Source: Pseudomonadota bacterium
GTDB taxonomy: Bacteria > Pseudomonadota > Alphaproteobacteria > Sphingomonadales > Sphingomonadaceae
DNA length: 51,761 nucleotides
Assembly (NCBI GenBank): GCA_023433445.1
Contig: JAEZCS010000055.1
Span: 1 to 51,761 of the forward strand
Direction: 5' to 3'
The translations under genes and the position numbers were made by a program. The number at the start of each line of letters is the position of its first letter. The first letter of the stretch is position 1. The notes below the pieces were generated by a model. It did no database searches, had not been told where the DNA came from, and was given only the letters and a program-made list of their open reading frames with translations. This document shows positions 16,959 through 24,932 of this stretch, piece after piece.

Positions 16959-17744
16959 ATGGTGAAGCTGGCAGCTAATCTGTCGATGATGTTCCAGGAT
17001 CTGCCGTTCCTCGACCGTTTTGATGCGGCAGAGGCGGCGGGATTTTCCGGCGTCGAATTCATGTTTCCCTATGACCATGATCCGGCCGATGTGGCGGCAC
17101 GCGCACAGAAATGCGGGCTGGAGGTGGTGCTGTTCAACCTCCCCGCCGGCGATTGGGCCGGGGGAGAGCGGGGTATTGCCGCCCTGCCTGACCGGGTGGA
17201 GGAGTTCCGCGCGGGGGTGGCCAAGGGGCTGGATTATGCCCGAGCGCTAGGCTGCCCGCGTCTGCACCTCATGGCCGGGAAGGCCCCTGCCAGTGCCGAA
17301 TGCCGGTCCACGCTCGTCGCTAACATCGTGCATGCCGCCGAACTGGCTGCGGCTGATGGTGTCGAGATACTGATCGAGCCGATCAATACCCGTGTCGACA
17401 TTCCCGGATATTTCTACGGCACGACCAGCGAAGCCCTGTCCGTCATGGACGAGGCGGCGCGCGACAATGTCCGGCTGCAGTATGACATTTATCATATGCA
17501 GATCATGGAAGGGGACCTTGCCCGCACGATCGAACGGCTGCTGCCCCGGATCGGTCATATGCAACTGGCCGATAATCCGGGCCGTGCCGAACCGGGCAGC
17601 GGAGAGATCAACTATCCCTGGCTGCTCAACCATATCGACGCGCTTGGTTATGATGGCTGGATCGGGTGCGAATATCGGCCTGCGGCCGACACGACGTCGG
17701 GCCTTGGCTGGGCGCGCGACTATCTCAACTCCGGGAGAGCATGA
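16959..17744 (+). CDS. hyi: Hydroxypyruvate isomerase
   Basis: TIM-barrel isomerase of 261 residues that interconverts hydroxypyruvate and tartronate semialdehyde. It starts with KLAANLSMMFQDLPFLDRF, has GVEFMFPY, the IEPINTRVDIPGYF strand with one catalytic Glu, YDIYHMQIMEGD, HMQLADNPGRAEPGSGEINY and the second catalytic Glu in GCEYRP. The order Hyi then tartronate semialdehyde reductase matches glyoxylate-type operons. The related 2-oxo-tetronate isomerase OtnI is an alternative, but its partners OtnK and OtnC are absent. GAGAGAAGAGAT precedes the ATG. Confidence 0.87.
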   Translation: MVKLAANLSMMFQDLPFLDRFDAAEAAGFSGVEFMFPYDHDPADVAARAQKCGLEVVLFNLPAGDWAGGERGIAALPDRVEEFRAGVAKGLDYARALGCPRLHLMAGKAPASAECRSTLVANIVHAAELAAADGVEILIEPINTRVDIPGYFYGTTSEALSVMDEAARDNVRLQYDIYHMQIMEGDLARTIERLLPRIGHMQLADNPGRAEPGSGEINYPWLLNHIDALGYDGWIGCEYRPAADTTSGLGWARDYLNSGRA

Positions 17745-17745
17745 C

Positions 17746-18633
17746 ATGAAGATCGGATTCATCGGCCTTGGCATCATGGGGCGTCCCATGGCCGGGCATC
17801 TGCAAGCGGCCGGACATGCGATCTACAGCTGCGCCAATCGCACGCCTATGCCGGATGAACTGCGCGATGGCGGCGCGATCGCATGCGCCACGCCAGCAGC
17901 GGTAGCGGCGGAGGTGGAATGCCTGATCCTGATGCTGCCCGATACGCCAGACGTCGAACGCGTGCTGTTCGGCCCGGATGGGGTGGCGGAGGGTGTAAAG
18001 CCTGGCACTACCGTCATCGACATGAGTTCGATCGATCCGATCGCCACGCGCGAATTTGCGGAGAAGATCGAGGCGCTCGGGTGCGATTATGTTGATGCGC
18101 CCGTTTCCGGCGGCGAAGTTGGCGCGAAAAATGCTGCCCTGACCATCATGTGCGGAGCCAAGGAGCCCGTGTTCGACAGGGTCCGGCCGCTGCTGGAGCT
18201 GATGGGCAAGAACATCACGCTCGTTGGTGAAGTTGGCGCGGGGCAAGTGACCAAGGTCGCCAACCAGATCATCGTCGCGCTGAACATCGAAGCTGTGTCG
18301 GAAGCACTGGTCTTCGCATCGAAGGCGGGCGCGGACCCCGCGCGGGTGCGGGAAGCGCTGATGGGCGGCTTTGCTGCGTCGCGGGTGTTGGAGGTGCATG
18401 GTCAACGCATGATCGATCGCACCTTCGATCCCGGCTTCCGCATTCGGCTGCATCAGAAAGACCTTAATCTCGCGCTGTCCGGTGCACGATCTTTGGGCAT
18501 ATCGCTGCCAGCGACAGCGAACGCCCAGCAACTTTTCAGCAGCTGCGCTGCGTACGGGGATGGCGACAAGGATCACAGTGCGATGGTGACGGCGCTCGAA
18601 CGTGCTGCTAATCACCAAGTGAGTGGTTGCTAA
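17746..18633 (+). CDS. 2-hydroxy-3-oxopropionate (tartronate semialdehyde) reductase
   Basis: Beta-hydroxyacid dehydrogenase of 295 residues, the size of GlxR/GarR. The Rossmann motif GFIGLGIMGRPMAGHL is at the N-terminus, the substrate motif VDAPVSGGEVGA follows, and the catalytic Lys is in GAGQVTKVANQIIV. It should reduce tartronate semialdehyde to D-glycerate with NAD(P)H, joining Hyi to glycerate kinase 2. The ATG starts one base after the hyi stop, with GGGAGAGC upstream inside hyi. L-threonate dehydrogenase LtnD belongs to the same family and cannot be excluded by motifs alone. Confidence 0.85.
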   Translation: MKIGFIGLGIMGRPMAGHLQAAGHAIYSCANRTPMPDELRDGGAIACATPAAVAAEVECLILMLPDTPDVERVLFGPDGVAEGVKPGTTVIDMSSIDPIATREFAEKIEALGCDYVDAPVSGGEVGAKNAALTIMCGAKEPVFDRVRPLLELMGKNITLVGEVGAGQVTKVANQIIVALNIEAVSEALVFASKAGADPARVREALMGGFAASRVLEVHGQRMIDRTFDPGFRIRLHQKDLNLALSGARSLGISLPATANAQQLFSSCAAYGDGDKDHSAMVTALERAANHQVSGC

Positions 18634-18677
18634 CCGCAGACATTTCTCACACTCAACAGCTTCTCCGGAGGATGCTC

Positions 18678-19457
18678 ATGACCAACAATCGTCTTAAAGA
18701 CCGCCGTATCATCGTGTTCGGCAGCGCAACCGGGATCGGCGCCGCCACCGTCAAGCGCCTGGCTTCCGAAGGCGCGCGTGTCTGCGCCGCTGACATCAAC
18801 ATTGATGGCGCGACCCTGGTAGCGCAGGAAGCGGGCGGGGAAACCTTCGCCGTCCATGTTGACATTGCCGACGAAGCTTCGGTGCAGAAGGCGACCGAAG
18901 CTGCGGTGAGCCGCTTTGGCGGCCTCGACGGCGCGCATATCAACGCGGCCGACCTGCGCGTCATCATGGAGGATAGCGATGCGCTTGCCATCGATCTTTC
19001 CACCTTCGACCGCACGATCGCGGTCAACCTGCGCGGGCACCTGCTGTGCACCCGCGCGGTCCTTCCGCACCTCGTCCAGAGCGGGAAGGGCGCTATCGTC
19101 TACACCAGCTCCGGCTCGGCACATGGCGGCGAGCCGACGCGGCCCTGCTATGCGATGGCCAAGGCGGGCGTGAACGCGCTGGCACGCCATGTCGGTGCGC
19201 GCTGGGGCAAGGAAGGCGTTGTCGCCAATGTCCTCGCACCCGGCTTCACCGTGACCGGCGAGATGAAAAAGGCGATGGAAGCGAATGCCGAGGAGGCCAC
19301 CAAGTGGGCCGACTATTTCATGGCGCGCACCCCGCACACGCGTCTGGGTCAATCCGAAGATCATGCGGGTGTCGTCGCGATGCTGCTGTCGGAAGATGGC
19401 CGCTGGATCAACGGCGCGATCTTTGACGTCAATGGCGGCTCCCTGATGCGCGCCTGA
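18678..19457 (+). CDS. SDR family oxidoreductase
   Basis: Classical SDR of 259 residues: GSATGIGAAT at about 15-24, NAADL in place of NNAG, YTSSGSAHGG carrying the catalytic Ser, and YAMAK as the catalytic Tyr/Lys. The ATG at 18678 is six bases from GGAGG; an ATG two codons earlier is too close to it. It is last in the LctP operon and is likely to oxidise or reduce a sugar acid feeding hydroxypyruvate or tartronate semialdehyde, but the substrate is not readable. Confidence 0.83.
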   Translation: MTNNRLKDRRIIVFGSATGIGAATVKRLASEGARVCAADINIDGATLVAQEAGGETFAVHVDIADEASVQKATEAAVSRFGGLDGAHINAADLRVIMEDSDALAIDLSTFDRTIAVNLRGHLLCTRAVLPHLVQSGKGAIVYTSSGSAHGGEPTRPCYAMAKAGVNALARHVGARWGKEGVVANVLAPGFTVTGEMKKAMEANAEEATKWADYFMARTPHTRLGQSEDHAGVVAMLLSEDGRWINGAIFDVNGGSLMRA

Positions 19458-19468
19458 CGGCATTGGCT

Positions 19469-19500
19469 GCGACGTCCGCCTCTGCACGGGCGGGCGTCGT
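19469..19500. terminator. Hairpin terminator, end of LctP operon
   Basis: GCGACGTCCGCC (19469-19480) pairs with GGCGGGCGTCGT (19489-19500) over 12 bases with two G-T wobbles and an eight-base loop. It lies 11 bases past the SDR stop and before the stop of the convergent cyclase gene. There is no T run. Confidence 0.6.
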
Positions 19501-19509
19501 AGCGCTTGT

Positions 19510-20313
19510 TCAATAGAGCGCGATCACCCGCGCAGGCATGCCGGTGGCGTTTTCCAGCGGCGCGACCCCTGCAAACAGCAAGCCGCCGGCGGCAGGCGCC
19601 CGGTCGAGATTGGTTAATCCCTCCAGCGCCCATCGCCCGCTCCGCAGCCACGTCTGGTGCACGGGGAAGGCGGGCATCGCTTCCCCCGCGTCGATCGACA
19701 TAGTGTCCACGCCGATGCCGACGGCGTTGCGCTTCATCAGAATGTCCATGACCGCAGCGTCGAAGCCTGGGCTCTTGCGTCGCTCCGCCGGGGGCAAGCT
19801 GCTGTAACTGGAAACAGCGCCCAGCGGGTCCCAGCCCGACAACATGGCGACGCAGGAACCCGCAGGAATGCGGCCATGTTTCCGTTCCCAGGCTGCGATA
19901 TCCTCTGGCTCGACCCGTGCGTCACGATCGGCCTTTGCCTTCTTCCTGATGTCGATGACGACGAGCGGGACGATCAACTGGCTGATCGCAATGTCGCCGA
20001 CCGATGCTCCGTCGGGCGCGAAATGGCGCGGCGCGTCAAGGTGGGTGCCGGTATGCTCGACGATGGATATGCGGTTGAGCGCCATGCCCGCCTTCGTCCC
20101 CGATCCTTCCACCGGCTCCATGGAGAGGCGGCCCGGCGTGAACGCGAAGGCGCGCGTCAGGCGATGCGTGAGGTCAAGGACGTGTAACTGCCGTCCATGA
20201 AGGGGCAAGCTGACCTGGTCTGGGGTGACGGAGGCGGCGTCGGCCAGCGATGATGTGCCGAGGGCGAGTGCGCCAAGCGTGCCCAGGGCCAGCATGTCGC
20301 GGCGGTCGATCAT
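19510..20313 (-). CDS. Tat-exported cyclase family protein
   Basis: Putative cyclase / kynurenine-formamidase-fold metal hydrolase of 267 residues. The N-terminus MIDRRDMLALGTLGALALG with an ADAA cleavage region is a Tat signal. The family metal motif appears as EHTGTHLDAPRHFAPDG (H-x-G-T-H-x-D-A-P-x-H). Family members hydrolyse amides or lactones; a sugar-lactone hydrolase would fit here but is inference. The start was placed at the ATG of the Tat signal. An upstream GTG at 20361 overlaps the stop of the preceding GHL6 gene by one base and is possible. The gene is coupled to that GHL6 gene. Confidence 0.78.
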   Translation of the reverse strand: MIDRRDMLALGTLGALALGTSSLADAASVTPDQVSLPLHGRQLHVLDLTHRLTRAFAFTPGRLSMEPVEGSGTKAGMALNRISIVEHTGTHLDAPRHFAPDGASVGDIAISQLIVPLVVIDIRKKAKADRDARVEPEDIAAWERKHGRIPAGSCVAMLSGWDPLGAVSSYSSLPPAERRKSPGFDAAVMDILMKRNAVGIGVDTMSIDAGEAMPAFPVHQTWLRSGRWALEGLTNLDRAPAAGGLLFAGVAPLENATGMPARVIALY

Positions 20314-20360
20314 GGCGGCTGCTTCTTTCTTGAAAATGGGAGAGGACTTTGCCGGGCTCA

Positions 20361-22565
20361 CTACGTCAAATCAATCGCGACCACTTCATGGAAGTCGATG
20401 TGCGGCACCTCAACCTCGACCCAGCCATCCGTTACGCGGGGGGTCACGTCAGCTTCTGCGGTTAGCAGCCGGGCACGGGCCGCGCGGCGGCCTTCGGGCA
20501 GTTGCAAGCGGACGCGATAGGGGCCGGTGCGGATCGCCTCGCGATAGCTGCCGCGCATGGCCATGGGATTGTTGAGATTGACGAGATGCGCCGTGATGGA
20601 CCTTTCCTGCTGCCAGCAGGCGATGTCGAGCAGGCCCGGTCCATCGATCTGCAACGGATGCGCTTCTTCATGTGCCCAATTGAGCATGGCGCGCAGCAGC
20701 GTCAGATGATCGCCATGGCCAAGCTCCGCAAAGCTGCGATCAAGATCCATCGGCAAATAGACGACACGGCCGCGCCCGACCTGACGGCAGATCGCCATGG
20801 GTATGTCAGTCTCTGTGCGGTCGGTGAAAACCCGTTCCATCGGCAAGTCAGGATAGCTGGGCACGAGCGTCAAGGCGACGTCGCGCTGATCGCGCGCTGT
20901 GACGGGCAGGCGGAACAGCGGGCCGATTGTTCGGCTGATATCGCTCAGCCCAGCCATGGCCGGATGGGCGTGGCGCAAGGTGAGATAGGCGTTCTTCATC
21001 GGGCCTTCCGCCTTGCCCGCGATAGAGCAGCCGAACAGGTCGGCGAGGCCGAAATCTGCCCGCTGCCTTCCGTGATCATCATAAAGCGAGGTCTGATAGG
21101 TTGCGATCACGCTGCCGCCGCGCGCCACGAAGGCACGCACCTGATCGCATTGCCGGTCGGACAGCACCGCCGCGTTGGCGAGGATGATGGTGTGGAAGCG
21201 CGACAGGCTGTCAGCGTCCAGGAAGTCCTCGTCGATCAGGTCGAATGGTACGCGGCTTTCCAGCGCCGCCTGATAAAAGCCGGCACCATGCTCCTCCAGC
21301 TTTTCGCGCCCGGTCCAGCCGCCGAGATAGGCGGTGGTGCGTGGCGTATGCACCAATCCGACGCGGGCGAGATTCCGGGTGTTGCGTAGATAGGCTTCAT
21401 TGGCATGATGCCACCTGTAGATCTGCCCGACGACATCCATCCATCGACGATCCAGCGGCTTGGCGTTGAACTTCGTGATCCACGGACGCGCACCCTGGGC
21501 GATCGCCCCGGCCGCCCAGATTCGGATTTCCGCCGGGCTCTGTACCGAATCTTTCCAGCGGTAGGCCTCCTCCACCCCTACGGAGATGATGTGGCCAACC
21601 GGCTTGTCCTTCATGAAGGCGCGCAGTTCGCGCGTGTAGCGGCCCGCGCCCCAGACTTCCGGTCCCGTGCCCCAGTATGAACTGTCCGACGATCGCGCTT
21701 GACGGTCGCAAAATGCGATTGGCAGCCGCTTCGCCAACGCCGGTCCATTCAGATCGACCAGGCCTCTGCGATCCCCGCCCGGCGTGAAGAAGGCGTCCCG
21801 CCGATGCTTGCGCGCCGCCGCATTCCACAGGTCGATGAGGGAGAAGAGCCTCTCTTCGATCCATGCTGCATAGCGTCGCCCCTCTGGCTTCGACGGGTCT
21901 GGATCGAGCGGAATGTCCTGTCCTGATGCAGCGCGATAGAGCGTGCGGCAGCTTTGGCAGTAGCAGGTGCCGCTGCCGTTCCAGCGATTGCCGAAGAAGC
22001 CGTCGACCGGATAGCGCCGGGCGATCTCCTCGATCACCTTTGGCATCAACTCGAAATTATATGGGCCATAGGCGCAAGTCAGCGTCAGGTCCGGCGCGCT
22101 GCCGTGCCGTTTGATTTTACCGTCCGGGCCGGTCAATGCCCACTCGGGATGGGCAGCGGCGGCGGCTGCGTTCATCGCGTGCGGATCGATGCGGGCGAGC
22201 ACACGCAGCCCGAGTTTCTTGCAAGCCGCCACCATGTCGCCGAACGGGTCGACGCCCTTGCCGACGCCCTGCGCCATGCCGTGATAGGGAATGTCGGTCG
22301 GATAGAATGCGATGCCGCCCCCAGCGCTCAGGCACAGGCCGTCCGCGTGGATCTGTCGAAAATAATCAGTCCAGAATGCTGGGTCATACTGACCCGGATC
22401 ATCTTCGGTGAAGGCGAGCTGGAACCAGCGCATTGGCTCGCTGGCCCAGCTGGGTGCCGCGCCATTGTTCAACCGGCGCGCAAAGGCGGGTTCGATCCAG
22501 GACAGCAGGGCGCCAGCGCCCAATGCAAGGGCCGTGCGGCGATCAAGTGGCAATATATCGGGCAT
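20361..22565 (-). CDS. Tat-exported GHL6-like putative glycoside hydrolase (copy 2)
   Basis: A 734-residue homologue of the protein at 11563-13719. The signal is LDRRTALALGAGALLSWIEPAFA, probably Tat. The barrel has LCLSAGGGIAFYPTDIP, IDPHAMNAAAAAAHPEWALTGPDG, VDGFFGNRWNG and CYCQSC, the same C-x-C-x-x-C spacing as copy 1. The second half includes TIILANAAVLSDRQCDQVRAFVARGG, an amidotransferase-like domain. Likely periplasmic glycosidase; the linkage is unknown. AAGGAGAGACG precedes the ATG. It heads a leftward pair with the cyclase gene and is divergent from the IclR gene. Confidence 0.7.
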   Translation of the reverse strand: MPDILPLDRRTALALGAGALLSWIEPAFARRLNNGAAPSWASEPMRWFQLAFTEDDPGQYDPAFWTDYFRQIHADGLCLSAGGGIAFYPTDIPYHGMAQGVGKGVDPFGDMVAACKKLGLRVLARIDPHAMNAAAAAAHPEWALTGPDGKIKRHGSAPDLTLTCAYGPYNFELMPKVIEEIARRYPVDGFFGNRWNGSGTCYCQSCRTLYRAASGQDIPLDPDPSKPEGRRYAAWIEERLFSLIDLWNAAARKHRRDAFFTPGGDRRGLVDLNGPALAKRLPIAFCDRQARSSDSSYWGTGPEVWGAGRYTRELRAFMKDKPVGHIISVGVEEAYRWKDSVQSPAEIRIWAAGAIAQGARPWITKFNAKPLDRRWMDVVGQIYRWHHANEAYLRNTRNLARVGLVHTPRTTAYLGGWTGREKLEEHGAGFYQAALESRVPFDLIDEDFLDADSLSRFHTIILANAAVLSDRQCDQVRAFVARGGSVIATYQTSLYDDHGRQRADFGLADLFGCSIAGKAEGPMKNAYLTLRHAHPAMAGLSDISRTIGPLFRLPVTARDQRDVALTLVPSYPDLPMERVFTDRTETDIPMAICRQVGRGRVVYLPMDLDRSFAELGHGDHLTLLRAMLNWAHEEAHPLQIDGPGLLDIACWQQERSITAHLVNLNNPMAMRGSYREAIRTGPYRVRLQLPEGRRAARARLLTAEADVTPRVTDGWVEVEVPHIDFHEVVAIDLT

Positions 22566-22699
22566 CGTCTCTCCTTGCGGCGATGAAAGTAACCCAAGCT
22601 GCGCCATCCACAATTCGCCATCCCATAATATGGAACGCTGCGATCAAAGGGCGCCTGTTCCCTGACCATAGAAAATATCTCGACAAACATGGGCAAACA

Positions 22700-22714
22700 G
22701 GTCATACCAGTTTG
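22700..22714. promoter_or_regulatory. Candidate operator, second copy of the region A motif
   Basis: GGTCATACCAGTTTG matches the site at 4584-4598 in 13 of 15 bases (GGTNNTACCAGTTTG). It lies in the 197-base divergent gap between the GHL6/cyclase pair and the IclR gene. A shared regulator for both promoters is inferred. Confidence 0.4.
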
Positions 22715-22762
22715 ATAGATTGTCGCTTGTGCGGTGGTAATCAGGCAAGGTGAGGAACAGGT

Positions 22763-23557
22763 GTGACCGATAGTCAGCAAGAACCGGAAGACGGCTTGCT
22801 CGGGCGAGTTCAGTCGCTTGTGCGGGCATTTGGCATTCTCGATGAGCTGGCGAAGAGCGACAATATGACGCTCAGCGACCTGTCTCGCGCCGTTGGTCTG
22901 CCGCGATCCACCACCCATCGCCTGCTGACGACCATGGAAGCGCTGCGCTATGTTGCGTTCGATCGGCGCAGAAACGGTTGGTCCATCGGGGTCCAGGCTT
23001 TTACGGTCGGGGCCGTATTCGCGCAAACGCGCGACATGGGGCAGTTGGGCCGCACGATCATGCGGTCATTGATGTCAGAAGTGCAGCATTGCGTGAACAT
23101 CGCCGTGCCGGAGGGCGCGGGCGTCTGCTATGTGGGGCAGGCTGCGGCGAATGGGTTCCGCCAGACAGCCGCGCGGCCCGGTGCTGTGTTGCCGCTACAT
23201 ACCACGGCGTCCGGCAAGGTGCTGATGGCGCAATGGTCCAGGGCCGAATTCGACCGCTATCTCGACAGCGCACCGCTCAAAGCACGCACCGCACGCAGCA
23301 TCATCGATGGCGATCGCCTGCGTAGCGAGCTGGCCGAGATCAGCGCCCGGGGCTACGCGCTTGATGACGAAGAGCATAGCAATGGGTTGCGCTGTGTCGC
23401 AGCGGTCGTCAACGATCGCTACGGTCTGCCGAAGGGATCGTTGTCGATTTCGGATCGATCATCGCACCTGACCCGCGCAAGGCTGGATGAACTGGGCCCC
23501 GCGCTCATTGGTGCGGCACAGCGGATGAGCATGGAAATAGCAGCGCAGAGTTTCTGA
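22763..23557 (+). CDS. IclR family transcriptional regulator
   Basis: A 264-residue regulator. The N-terminal winged helix has VQSLVRAFGILDELAKS and the recognition helix region LSDLSRAVGLPRSTTHRLL (about 33-52). The C-terminal effector domain contains LPLHTTASGKVLMA and GYALDDEEHSNGLRCVAAVV, both family landmarks. GTG is the start, nine bases downstream of AGGAA in GTGAGGAACAG. It is divergent from the GHL6 and cyclase genes and probably controls them in response to a small carboxylate or sugar acid. Confidence 0.87.
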   Translation: MTDSQQEPEDGLLGRVQSLVRAFGILDELAKSDNMTLSDLSRAVGLPRSTTHRLLTTMEALRYVAFDRRRNGWSIGVQAFTVGAVFAQTRDMGQLGRTIMRSLMSEVQHCVNIAVPEGAGVCYVGQAAANGFRQTAARPGAVLPLHTTASGKVLMAQWSRAEFDRYLDSAPLKARTARSIIDGDRLRSELAEISARGYALDDEEHSNGLRCVAAVVNDRYGLPKGSLSISDRSSHLTRARLDELGPALIGAAQRMSMEIAAQSF

Positions 23558-23708
23558 TCGGCCGTTCGGCGCTGCCAGCAAGCCTTTTCAGCCATTTGAG
23601 ATCATTTCTGTCGGGTTGATGAACAGAAACGCCGTGGCGCGTCCTCGCCCCATTGCGCGATAAGTAGCGCAGACGCCAGCGTAACAGCGCGAGGCGACAG
23701 GATAGAGG

Positions 23709-24932
23709 ATGATGAAAGATATGAGGGCTCGTGGCCTGAAGAGGTGCGCCGCAACTGGATCGCTGGCGGTTGCCAGCCTGCTGATGTCCGGCGCATCGGC
23801 GCCGCAGCCCCAAACCTTGTCGTTCGCGCTGACCAACATTTATGTGGCGGCTTATGAAGATGAGAAGGCGTGCCGAAGCTTGTCGCTCAGTTCGGCCGAC
23901 ATCTTTCTCGAGACCCTGTCGCCTGCTGAACGGGCCAAGTATGAAGCGCCTGAAAAGGTTCAGGAACTGCACAAGCTGATGGGCGAGCGGCTCGGTTTCA
24001 AGATGGTGCCGACTGGCAAGGATTCCGGTTCAAATGGCAGCATGGCGCGCCTCACCGAGGCCGAACAACAGGCATTGCGACAGAAATATGGTATCCCAAA
24101 AGGCAAGGGGATACCTGCCTTTCTCGGCACGCGGTTCGCTTATGACAGCTGCACAAATCCCGAAGACTTTGCATTCATGGCAAAAGGGAATGAGGAGTAT
24201 CGCGGACCCATTGCCTATGGCATCGATCTGGATGGCCGTAATGGTAAGGATGATTTTGTCAGTCCCGACCAGAAGCCCGGCGTAGATAACCAGTTGATCC
24301 GGGCGGTTGGATGCACCTTTTCGACCCGCGATTTCGGCACGCCGAAGGTGGCGGATGATGTGATTACGTCCATGTCTTCGCCCACGCTTGTTGAAGTCAG
24401 CGGCGTTGACGATCCGGCCAATGACGATGACGTTACTGTACGGCTTTACGCCAGCGCCAGCCCGCTGGAGCTGTCCGGCGCTGGGAAGCCGCTGGCCTGG
24501 GCCAGCCTGGACGTGGATCAGGACCGCCGCTTCATGGCGCAGGCCAAGGGGAAAATTCGCGATGGCGAGTTGATCACCGAACCGTTCGACCTGCAGGTGC
24601 GGCTGCGCGAACAGATCGTCGACAGCTACCGCGAAGTGCGTCAGGCGCGCATCCAGGCGAAGATCAAGCCTGGCGAGGCGATCGAAGGTGGCATTTACGG
24701 CTATCACACGGTGGCGAGCGTCGAGGATAATTATCATCAATCGACCCAGGTTGGCGCCAATCTGACGCGCATGTCCTGCCCAGCCTTGATCAAGGCGGTG
24801 CGCCGCTATGCCGATGCCTATCCTGACCCCAAGACGGGGCGCAACAGCGCCATCTCGTCAGCATTGCGTTTCAAAGGGGTGCCGGTCTTCCTGATCAAGC
24901 CGGAGCAGTTGGCACAAGGGGGGCAGCCATGA
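23709..24932 (+). CDS. Unrecognised secreted protein, first gene of DUF1592/DUF1552 set
   Basis: I do not recognise this 407-residue protein. It has a basic N-terminus and hydrophobic stretch (CAATGSLAVASLLMSGASA, about 13-31), so it is probably exported. The mature part has a KxxxxYGIPKGKGIPAFLGTRFAYDSC segment, an Asp/Gly-rich stretch DLDGRNGKDDF followed by GVDNQLIRAVGC (about 178-203), and several Cys spread out (ACRS, DSCTN, VGCTF, MSCPA). The Asp-rich stretch could bind Ca2+. The start is uncertain: in-frame ATGs lie at 23709, 23712 and 23721. The stop overlaps the next start by four bases (ATGA), so it is coupled to the DUF1592 gene and probably works with its product. Confidence 0.7.
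   Translation: MMKDMRARGLKRCAATGSLAVASLLMSGASAPQPQTLSFALTNIYVAAYEDEKACRSLSLSSADIFLETLSPAERAKYEAPEKVQELHKLMGERLGFKMVPTGKDSGSNGSMARLTEAEQQALRQKYGIPKGKGIPAFLGTRFAYDSCTNPEDFAFMAKGNEEYRGPIAYGIDLDGRNGKDDFVSPDQKPGVDNQLIRAVGCTFSTRDFGTPKVADDVITSMSSPTLVEVSGVDDPANDDDVTVRLYASASPLELSGAGKPLAWASLDVDQDRRFMAQAKGKIRDGELITEPFDLQVRLREQIVDSYREVRQARIQAKIKPGEAIEGGIYGYHTVASVEDNYHQSTQVGANLTRMSCPALIKAVRRYADAYPDPKTGRNSAISSALRFKGVPVFLIKPEQLAQGGQP

Noticed and set aside
16959..18633. L-threonate / D-threonate catabolism (OtnI and LtnD)
   Set aside because: The two families fit, but OtnK (four-carbon acid kinase) and OtnC (aldolase) are absent and a glycerate kinase is present instead.
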